A DNA stretch of 64,000 nucleotides from Leyella stercorea (lineage in GTDB: Bacteria; Bacteroidota; Bacteroidia; Bacteroidales; Bacteroidaceae). The notes below the pieces were generated by a model. The model searched no databases. It was not told the origin of the DNA and saw only the letters and a list, made by a program, of their open reading frames with translations. Positions 52,269-60,300 of this stretch are shown here, piece after piece (position 1 is the first letter of the stretch; each line of letters opens with the position of its first letter). The position numbers and the translations under genes were made by a program. The stretch is taken from positions 1-64,000 of the forward strand of contig NZ_JADYTS010000003.1 of NCBI RefSeq assembly GCF_021531355.1, read 5' to 3'.

Positions 52269-52685
52269 TTACTTTTTAGAGTTTAACTTTGGGTTATTTA
52301 TCGTTATCTGCACCTGTATTCGGCTAATGTCAACCGATGCAAAATTCTTTTCTTTCAAATACTGTCGTATCAATTCCGTAAGCCCTTCATCCATATAATC
52401 CAAGATGCTCTCTCCCTCGAATATGTGGTGATGCTCTGTCACGGTAATGTCATAATAGCTTTTCCCCACTTCGGGATGGAACACAAGTGATAACAGATTA
52501 GCCTTGCAAAACGAATCAAGAATGCGATAGATGGTTGAGATGGTTATCTCATTATCTTTGGATTGCACACACTTGATTATTTCATCAATGGCAGCATGAC
52601 GCAATTCCATCATAACCTCATAAACCACTTTACGTTGCGGAGTGATTTTTAGGCCTGCGTTCTTTATAATCTCCGTACTTTCCAT
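52269..52685 (-). CDS. Fur-family metalloregulator without CxxC
   Basis: About 138 residues from the ATG at 52685 (the ATG at 52709 lies upstream of the expected transcript start). The winged helix (LKITPQRKVVYEVMMEL, then ISTIYRILDSFCKANLLSLVF) and the EHHHIFEGES segment fit the Fur family, but the CxxC pairs that hold structural zinc in Fur, Zur and PerR are absent. The regulatory metal or signal is therefore open. Cotranscribed with the QueD-like gene 5 bp downstream. Confidence 0.88.
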   Translation of the reverse strand: MESTEIIKNAGLKITPQRKVVYEVMMELRHAAIDEIIKCVQSKDNEITISTIYRILDSFCKANLLSLVFHPEVGKSYYDITVTEHHHIFEGESILDYMDEGLTELIRQYLKEKNFASVDISRIQVQITINNPKLNSKK

Positions 52686-52706
52686 TCCTCTCGTATTTTG
52701 ATGCAA

Positions 52707-52740
52707 CAAAGTTAATGATAATATTTCGCATTTGCAATTT
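52707..52740 (-). promoter_or_regulatory. Promoter of the Fur/QueD-like operon
   Basis: On the minus strand: ATTG at -33, 20-bp spacer, TAACTTTG (52707-52714). Confidence 0.7.
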
Positions 52741-52768
52741 TTTTATCAACAAAATTGCTGCTTTTTGA

Positions 52769-53653
52769 AGAATAAAACCGCATCACCTATTTATCTGTTC
52801 GAAGATAGTGGCATACTGGTGGGGGTTCACATATAATGATGTGGTTCCCGAGTGTTATATTATCACTATGGATGGTCTTGAATCGGAACCTTTCGCCGAC
52901 GTTGCGCCCTACATTTTTGAGGATCTGGGACGCGCCTATGCTGTCGTAAAGAAGCAATACCGCAATACAGACCTCAAAAAACATGTTATCGGACTCAACC
53001 TCGTCGAAATATATTCCTTAGATTCTGTCTATCAGAAATTCACCTGGCCCATGTGGGAATGTATAGAGTCTATGCACAATGGAGCAATTCTAATCAAAAA
53101 GACTCGACTAATTAAACAAAAGTATTATCTTTGCATCGTGAACATAAACAATGGCCATTCATCTATGTCCTTGATAAATCATCGTAGGCGTAGTGCTAGA
53201 TGGCATGGAGCGAGCCAAAAAGTGGGACAATCAGCGGCCCCTCTTTTCTTAGACCGAATAGACATTCAATGCGAGATCACTCCCGTGCCGTTCAAGGACA
53301 TATCGAAGGCCGAACCGGGCGAACCCAGCTCGGCAATACGCGAGCGTGTGATCAAGGAGCGCGACATTCAGACTGCACGCTTCAAAGAATACCGTGGCAT
53401 TCATTGCAATGCTCAGATGACAGAGCGCATGATTCACGAGTTTGCCGAGCCCGAAGACGCTTCCATCGCTCTTCTGCGCACAGCCATGGAGAAGTTCTTG
53501 CTGTCGGCACGCGCCTACAATCGTATTCTGAAAGTAGCACGTAGTATTGCCGATCTTGACGGTTCGGAGCGTGTAGAGGTGCAGCACATCAGCGAAGCCA
53601 TTGGTTATAGAAATCTCGACAGAGGCGATTGGGCAGAGCGAAGGTTGTATTAG
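52769..53653 (+). pseudogene. Chimeric ORF ending in a second copy of the YifB C-terminal domain
   Basis: The frame is open from a stop at 52766-52768 to 53653; the first likely start is GTG at 52808 (281 residues). Residues after about 144 (from 53238) repeat the YifB C-terminal domain, LDRIDIQCEITPVPFKDISK through GYRNLDRGDWAER, at roughly three-quarters amino-acid identity but with many synonymous changes. The first 100 residues have no recognisable family and no natural start. Between them, at 53126-53133, lies a promoter-like TATCTTTG, so part of the frame looks like former intergenic DNA. It is best read as a fusion of debris, though the YifB part has no stop and could be translated. 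Confidence 0.7.
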
Positions 53654-53654
53654 A

Positions 53655-53708
53655 AAGGTAAAAGAGTTGAAAAGTAAAAAAGTAAAAGGGTTAAAAAGTA
53701 AAAAGGAC
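53655..53708. repeat. AAAGTAA-type heptamer run
   Basis: GTAAAAG, AGTTGAA, AAGTAAA, AAAGTAA, AAGGGTT, AAAAAGT units, directly after the chimeric ORF stop. Confidence 0.6.
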
Positions 53709-53741
53709 TTTTTGATCTTAATTTGATAAAAGAAAACAAAT

Positions 53742-54191
53742 ATGAACAATCAAATAGAAATATACCGTTCGCAAGACGGCAGCGTACAACTTAACGTTAA
53801 GTTGGAGAATGAGACAGTGTGGCTTACACAAAGTCAGATGGCTGAGTTGTTTGGAGTAGATAGAACTTCAATAGTACGTCATATTCGTAATATCTATAAA
53901 TCGGAAGAACTCGAAGAGAATTCAACTTGTGCAAAAAATGCACAGGTTCGAATAGAGGGACAAAGACAGATAGTTCGAGAAATACCATATTAAAATCTTG
54001 ATATGATTATTTCCGTAGGATATAGAATAAATAGCAAGAATGCAACATCGTTTCGTCGTTGGGCAACCTCCGTTCTCAAGCAATACCTCATCAAAGGCTA
54101 CGTCATCAACCAGCAGCTCAAGCTCGACCGATACAACGAGCTTAAGGACGTGGTGCGGCTGATGGGACGTGCCATTCCCTCGTTGCACTAA
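53742..54191 (+). pseudogene. RhuM-family protein gene, broken by a nonsense codon
   Basis: The frame starts IEIYRSQDGSVQLNVKLENETVWLTQSQMAELFGVDRTS, typical for RhuM-like proteins, and has the usual ENSTCAKNAQV and VREIPY. The codon after IPY is TAA at 53991-53993 where Tyr is expected; the same frame then continues NLDMIISVGYRINSKNATSFRRWATSVLKQYLIKGYVINQQ. A single substitution (TAT to TAA) explains it. The C-terminal part then ends early at 54191, so the gene is also truncated. Confidence 0.85.
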
Positions 54192-54193
54192 CC

Positions 54194-54277
54194 TTGATGA
54201 TTGCAGAGAGCCGTACAGAGGAGAAGGATGTAATGGTTAAGGTTGTAGTGAACTTGATAAACAAGGAGAACCAATAA
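54194..54277 (+). pseudogene. Short tail of an unidentified gene
   Basis: Open run of 27 codons from TTG (MIAESRTEEKDVMVKVVVNL) to TAA, without start or partner; it may be the end of another gene fused to the RhuM remnant by deletion. Confidence 0.3.
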
Positions 54278-54290
54278 AGCATTTTTTTTG

Positions 54291-54317
54291 TAACTTTGCA
54301 CCCTATATTGTGCAAAG
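54291..54317 (+). promoter_or_regulatory. Promoter -7 box and operator-like inverted repeat before the permease
   Basis: TAACTTTG (54291-54298) overlaps CTTTGCAC (54294-54301), which is mirrored by GTGCAAAG (54310-54317). A repressor bound here would cover the transcript start. Confidence 0.6.
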
Positions 54318-54363
54318 TCGCAATTTCTGAGTGATATATCAATTCACTTTACATATAAAAACA

Positions 54364-55671
54364 ATGTCAAATTCCTCTGAGAATCTCTACCGACTTGACG
54401 GTAGAGTACCGTTGGGAAAAGCTCTCCCGTTCGGTCTACAGCACGTGCTGGCCATGTTTGTCAGCAACATCACTCCAATCATGATTCTTGCCGCTGCCGT
54501 CGGACTCGACAGCGCAGTCAGTGCCGCGCTCATACAGAACTGTATGGTGATTGCCGGTATCGGTACTCTGGTGCAGCTCTTCCCCGTATGGCGTATAGGT
54601 TCACGTCTGCCTATCGTCATGGGCATCTCGTTCACGTTCCTCTCGCTTGCCATCGGCATTGCCGGAACATACGGTATGGGCACGCTTATAGGTGCCGTCA
54701 TCGTCGGCGGACTTGTTGAAGGACTGCTCGGACTCTTCGTCAAATACTGGATTAAGCTCATCCCGCATGTCGTTTCGGCTACTGTCGTTACGGCTATCGG
54801 CTTCTCGCTCCTGCCCATCGGAGCCAACTCGTTTGCAGGAGGTATGGGTGCGCCCGACTTCGGCAGCATGAGCAACTGGATTGTGGGCACTGTAACGCTT
54901 CTTGCCTGCCTGCTCTGCCAGGTGTTTGCCAAGGGTTTTCTGCGCTCGCTCTCGGTTCTTGTGGGCCTCATCGTGGGCTATGTGCTCGCCTGCTTCATGG
55001 GAATGGTCAACTTCGACAGCCTCAGCGGACATTCCATCATTGCCCTGCCGCGCTTAATTCCCTTCACTCCCGAATTCAACATCGGCGCCATCCTCTCTGT
55101 AGTAGCCGTATATCTGGTGTCGGCTACTGAGACTATCGGCGACACTTCAGCACTCTGCAACAGCGCCTTGAAGCGCGACCCTGAGACCAAGGAGATGGGT
55201 TCTGCCATCTGCTGCGACGGTTTCGTCAGCTCTGTATCGGGTCTGTTCGGCTGTACTCCAATCACATCGTTCAGCCAGAACGTAGGTCTGGCAGCCATAT
55301 CGGGTGTCGTAAACCGCTTCACTATCGGCGTAGGTGCCATGGTGATGATTATCGGCGGCGTGTTCCCCGCTATCGGTGCCGCCCTTACCACAATCCCGCA
55401 GGCTGTGCTCGGCGGCTGTACTATCATGATGTTCGGAAGCATTCTGTTTGCCGGATTCGGCATGATGGCACGCGCAGGTTTCTCACAGCGCAACATGGTC
55501 ATTGTCAGTCTGTCGCTCAGTGTAGGCCTTGGCTTCACCCAAGCCACCGGAATGTTTGCCATATTCCCCGAAATCGTGCGCACCGTATTTGCCGAAAACT
55601 GCGTGGCTGTAGTGTTCCTGCTTGCCGTTATACTCAATCTTGTATTGCCTAAGAAGGTGATGGGCGAGTAA
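54364..55671 (+). CDS. NCS2-family xanthine/uracil permease
   Basis: About 435 residues from the ATG at 54364; the earlier in-frame ATG (54331) is upstream of the hydrophilic N-terminus. Twelve to fourteen membrane segments; NCS2 marks include YRLDGRVPLGKALPFGLQHVLAMF at the start, VSATETIGDTSAL and TSFSQNVGLAAISGV. It should import a purine (xanthine, uric acid) or uracil with protons. The substrate cannot be fixed by eye. Followed by a strong terminator. Confidence 0.9.
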   Translation: MSNSSENLYRLDGRVPLGKALPFGLQHVLAMFVSNITPIMILAAAVGLDSAVSAALIQNCMVIAGIGTLVQLFPVWRIGSRLPIVMGISFTFLSLAIGIAGTYGMGTLIGAVIVGGLVEGLLGLFVKYWIKLIPHVVSATVVTAIGFSLLPIGANSFAGGMGAPDFGSMSNWIVGTVTLLACLLCQVFAKGFLRSLSVLVGLIVGYVLACFMGMVNFDSLSGHSIIALPRLIPFTPEFNIGAILSVVAVYLVSATETIGDTSALCNSALKRDPETKEMGSAICCDGFVSSVSGLFGCTPITSFSQNVGLAAISGVVNRFTIGVGAMVMIIGGVFPAIGAALTTIPQAVLGGCTIMMFGSILFAGFGMMARAGFSQRNMVIVSLSLSVGLGFTQATGMFAIFPEIVRTVFAENCVAVVFLLAVILNLVLPKKVMGE

Positions 55672-55697
55672 GCCAATCGCTTTAAGGACAAAAAATA

Positions 55698-55730
55698 ACG
55701 GGGTCGTTGCCTCTTCGGCGACGACCCCGT
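55698..55730. terminator. Bidirectional terminator between permease and gltD
   Basis: ACGGGGTCGT..GCC pairs with GGC.ACGACCCCGT around a TCTT loop; an A-run precedes. It serves both convergent genes. Confidence 0.88.
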
Positions 55731-55782
55731 CTCTATATAGCTGCATTATGTTCTGTTTCAACAACAGGACGTATAAAAGCAA

Positions 55783-57129
55783 TTACTTCGATAGGAAATT
55801 ATCTATTTCAGCAGCTATTTTCTTTCCGCTTGCCATAGCTCTTACAACAAGCGATGCTCCATTTGCTGCATCGCCCGCTACGAATACGTTCGAGGCAAAC
55901 TTTGGTTGCTCGGGCTTGAGGAATCCCATTGCGAGCAACACCATTTCACACTTTATTATTTCTGGCTTGCCCACTGGCTCCATGAGCGGACGTCCGCCAT
56001 CGGGGTTGGGTTTCCATGTTATTTCTTGTACACGTACTCCGGTAAGCTTGCCGTTCTTGTCGCCGAGGAACTCCAACGAGTTGATGTTCCAGCGGCGTGT
56101 ACAACCCTCCTCGTGCGACGAGGTAGTCTTGAGTGTACGAGGCCAGTTTGGCCAAGGATTCTTCGGGTCGTCGGGTCCGTCTACGGGTCGCGGCATAATC
56201 TCTATTTGCGTCACCGACTTGCATCCCTGACGGTGTGCCGTGCCGATGCAGTCTGATCCGGTGTCGCCACCGCCTATTACGAGCACGTCTTTGCCCTTGG
56301 CGTTGACCAGTTCTTCCTTCTTGAACTCCATACCAGCCAATACGCGGTTTTGCTGTGAGAGCATTTCGAGGGCGAAGTGTACGCCCTTCAGTTCGCGTCC
56401 GGGAATCTTGAGGTCGCGTGCAGTAGGTGTACCGGTTGATACAACGTAAGCGTCGAATCCTTCGGGCAGATGTTCTACGTCGACTGGCGAGTTGTATTTG
56501 AATACGATGCCCTCTTCTTCGAGCAGGGCGATACGGCGGTCGATGACAGCTTTGTTGAGTTTGAAGTTAGGAATGCCGTAGCGCAACAAGCCGCCTGCGC
56601 TTTCGTTCTTCTCCATCACGGTGACCGAGTAGCCCATGTGGTTGAGGCGGTTGGCAGCCACGAGTCCGGCTGGTCCGGCTCCTATGACGCATACTTTCTT
56701 GCCGTTGCGCTCGGGTTGTTCTACTCGTACGTAGTTCTCCTGAAATGCGTGTTCGGTAATGGCACACTCGTCTTCGCGGTTGGTTGTAGGTTCGTGCTCA
56801 ACGAGATTGAGCACGCAAGCCTTCTCGCACAGTGCCGGACAGATTCGTCCGGTGAACTCGGGGAAGTCGTTGGTTGAGTTGAGCAGGCGATAAGCCAGCT
56901 CCCAGTCGCCCTTGTAGAGAGCGTCGTTCCATTCGGGTGCCTTGTTGCCCAGCGGACATGCCCAGTGACAGAAGGGTACGCCACAGTCCATACAGCGTGA
57001 TGCCTGCTGACGGCGGTCGTTGCTGTTGAGTGTTTGTTCGACTTCACCAAAGTCGTGAATGCGGTCGTGTATGGGGCGGTAGCCCGCCTCTTTGCGGTGT
57101 ATAGTGAGGAATGCTTTTGGATTGCCCAT
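55783..57129 (-). CDS. gltD: Glutamate synthase, small (beta) subunit
   Basis: 448 residues. The N-terminal iron-sulfur region has C46-x2-C49 and CHWACPLGN plus CPALCEKACVLN. The FAD site is CVIGAGPAGLVAANRL (about 147-162) and the NADPH site is VLVIGGGDTGSDCIG (about 287-301). It supplies electrons from NAD(P)H to the large subunit for converting glutamine and 2-oxoglutarate to two glutamates. Encoded after gltB on the same strand across a 261-bp repeat-filled spacer. Confidence 0.97.
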   Translation of the reverse strand: MGNPKAFLTIHRKEAGYRPIHDRIHDFGEVEQTLNSNDRRQQASRCMDCGVPFCHWACPLGNKAPEWNDALYKGDWELAYRLLNSTNDFPEFTGRICPALCEKACVLNLVEHEPTTNREDECAITEHAFQENYVRVEQPERNGKKVCVIGAGPAGLVAANRLNHMGYSVTVMEKNESAGGLLRYGIPNFKLNKAVIDRRIALLEEEGIVFKYNSPVDVEHLPEGFDAYVVSTGTPTARDLKIPGRELKGVHFALEMLSQQNRVLAGMEFKKEELVNAKGKDVLVIGGGDTGSDCIGTAHRQGCKSVTQIEIMPRPVDGPDDPKNPWPNWPRTLKTTSSHEEGCTRRWNINSLEFLGDKNGKLTGVRVQEITWKPNPDGGRPLMEPVGKPEIIKCEMVLLAMGFLKPEQPKFASNVFVAGDAANGASLVVRAMASGKKIAAEIDNFLSK

Positions 57130-57390
57130 AATTCCTAATTTTGAATTTTGACTTTTGACTTTTGAATTGTTGCGACTTGCAGTCGCAATTTTGAGTTTTG
57201 AGTTCTGAATTTTGAGTTGTGCGCTTTGCGCATTTTGAATTATTCAGTTTTGAGTTTTGGGTTGTTCAGTATTGATTTTAACATGATTCTATCAATCAAT
57301 TCAAAATTGAACAATTCCTAATCGGCTCTGTCCGATAATTCAAAATTCAAAATTCAAAACTCAAAACTCCGATTTGCGCTCTCGCGCAAA
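57130..57390. repeat. gltB-gltD spacer: heptamer runs and four small hairpins
   Basis: Plus-strand units of TTTTGAA/TTTTGAC type (57135-57270) face inverted units AATTCAAAATTC (57300-57370). Embedded hairpins: TTGCGACT/AGTCGCAA (57170-57188), TGCGC/GCGCA (near 57220), CGG/CCG, and ATTTGCGC/GCGCAAAT (57371-57393), which abuts the gltB stop. It could attenuate or stabilise the transcript between the two genes. Confidence 0.75.
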
Positions 57391-60300
57391 TCAGTAGTCT
57401 CTCTGCATGTCTGCAATCTTCTGTTGCAGCTTGCGTACCTGCTCTTCCTGCAGCACACGCTTATACTCGATGGGGACAATCTGTATGAAGTCCTCCACGT
57501 AGTGGTTCCAGTCGTCGAGCATGGTGCGTGCGAGTTTCGAACCGGTGTATAGGTAGTGCTGGCGTATGAGTTCGTGCAGCTCCTTGCGGTAGTTGCTGTC
57601 GTCGACAAGATTGATTTCGACCATATCCATATTGCAGAAGTAGTCGAAGTTGTGGTTCTTGTCCCAAACGTAAGCTACACCACCAGACATACCGGCGGCG
57701 AAGTTGCGTCCCGTCTCGCCCAATACTACTACGCGACCGCCCGTCATATACTCGCAGCAGTGGTCGCCTGCGCCTTCGATTACGGCTGTGGCTCCCGAGT
57801 TGCGCACTCCGAAGCGTTCGCCAACCTTACCGTTTATGTAGAGTTCGCCGCTTGTTGCGCCATACAGTCCGGTGTTGCCGGCTATGATGTTGTCCTCGGC
57901 TGCGAAGTTGCTTCTTATCGGCGGGAGTATTGATATGCGTCCGCCTGAGAGACCCTTGGCGAAGTAGTCGTTGGCTTCGCCTTCCAGTTTGAAGTCGACA
58001 CCCTTAACGAGGAATGCGCCGAAGCTCTGTCCTGCCGAGCCCTTGAACTTCACGTTGATGGTCTTGTCGGGCAGTCCTGCCTCGCCATACTTCTGAGCTA
58101 TCATTCCGCTGAGCATTGCGCCGACGGCACGGTCGGTGTTCTTGATGGCGAAATCGAGCGAAACCTCGTCCTGACGTTCTATCGCGTTCTGCGCTCCACG
58201 TATCAGATGCTGGTCCAATACGTCGCCAAGCTTGTGTCGTTGCTGTGCTGTATGATAGAGCGAGCAACCGTTGGGCTCCTGGAACAGAAGTCGGTGGAAG
58301 TCGAGCAGAGCCGACTTGGGGTTCTTCTCGTCCTTCTTGGTGACGACGAGTTCGGTGTGTCCTACTATCTCGTTGAGGCTGCGATAGCCCATCTGAGCCA
58401 AGTATTCGCGAACCTCTTGTGCCACGAAGGTGAAGTAGTTGACCAGATATTCTGCCTTGCCGCGGAACAGCTTGCGCAGTTCGGGGTTCTGTGTGGCTAC
58501 GCCCATTGGACATGTGTTGAGGTTGCATTTACGCATCATCACACAACCGAGCACGATTAGCGCTGCAGTACCGAATCCGAACTCTTCTGCACCGAGCAGA
58601 GCCATGAGCACGACGTCGCGTCCAGTCTTCAACTGGCCGTCCACTTGCAGACGAACCTGACCGCGCAGACCGTTCTTGACGAGTGTCTGCTGGGTCTCAG
58701 ACAATCCGATTTCGGGCGAAATACCTGCAAATCGCATGCTCGATGCGGGCGAAGCGCCGGTGCCGCCTTCGGCTCCTGAGATGACGATGAGGTCGGCTTT
58801 GGCCTTGGCAACGCCAGCTGCGATGGTGCCAACGCCACTCTCGGCAACGAGCTTCACGCTGATGGCTGCCTTAGGATTGACGTTCTTGAGGTCGAAGATG
58901 AGCTGAGCCAGGTCTTCAATAGAGTAGATGTCGTGGTGAGGAGGAGGCGAAATGAGCGAGATTCCGGGAATAGAGTGACGCGTCTTGGCAATCACCTCGT
59001 TCACCTTGAAGCCCGGCAGCTGTCCGCCTTCACCCGGCTTGGCACCCTGCGCCACCTTAATCTGTATCTCCTCGGCGTTGACCAGGTATTCTGTAGTTAC
59101 GCCGAAGCGTCCCGAAGCAACCTGCTTGGTCTTGCTCGAAAGCGAAACGCCGTCCACAGTCTCGTGGAAACGCTCGCTCAACTCACCGCCTTCGCCTGTG
59201 TTTGAGCGTGCGCCGAGCTTGTTCATGGCAAGAGCCATTGCCTCGTGAGCCTCCTTTGACAGAGCTCCGAACGACATGGCACCCGTCACGAAGTGTTTAA
59301 CAATGTTCTCGACGGGTTCTACCTCGTCGACTGGTATCGGATTTTGTTTGAAATCGAAGAAGTCGCGGATGAAGATAGGTTCTTCTTTCTCGTCGACAAA
59401 CTTCGTGAACTCTTTGTATTTAGCGTAATTGCCAGTGCGTGTGGCAAGCTGAAGTGTAGCGATGGTTTCGGGGTTCCAGGCGTGGCGTATGCCGTCTTTG
59501 CGCCAGTGGAATTGTCCGAGGTTGGGCAGGAAGTCGAGTTTCTTGTGGTTGTTGAAGGCCTTGTTGTGCATGCTGATTGCGTCGCGGGCGATGGTTTCGA
59601 GTCCAACGCCGCCTATAGTGCTCACTTCTGTACCGAAGTAGGTCTTCAACAACGCCTCCGACAGACCTATGCTCTCGAATATCTTGGCTCCGCGATATGA
59701 GCGGATGGTTGAGATACCCATCTTTGCCATAATCTTCAACAGACCCTTCTTCACTGCCTTGATGTAGTTGGCTTCGGCTGTCGGATAGTTCTCTTGAATC
59801 TTTCCGCGCTTCACAAGGTCGTCGAGTATGGCGTATGTCATGTACGGACAGAGTGCCGAAGCACCGTAGCCCAAGAGTAATGCGGCGTGCATCACCTCGC
59901 GAATCTCACCGCTCTCTACGATAAGTGCGGTCTGAACGCGCTTGCCTACAGATATCAAGTAATGGTGAACGGCACTCACTGCGAGCAGCGAAGGAATTGC
60001 TGCATGATTCTCATCGACATCGCGGTCGCTGAGGATGATGTAGTTGTAGCCGTCGTCGACGCTGCGTTCGGCCTTCTTGCAGAGTGCATCGAGCGACTCG
60101 CGCAGTCCGTCTTCGCCCTTGCTGCACTCAAACAGCATAGGCAACTTGACTGTGTTAAATCCCTTGTAGCGTATATTGCACAGTATATCGAGCTGAGTAT
60201 TGGTCAGAATGGGGTGGGGCAGGCGCACCATCTTGCAGTTCGACTCGTCGGGCGAGAGAATACCGGAGCCCACGCGACCAATATATTCCGACAAAGACAT

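Noticed and set aside
54291-54363. Purine riboswitch before the permease
   Set aside because: The leader is only about 60 nt and lacks three-way-junction pairing; a promoter with an inverted repeat explains the sequence better.
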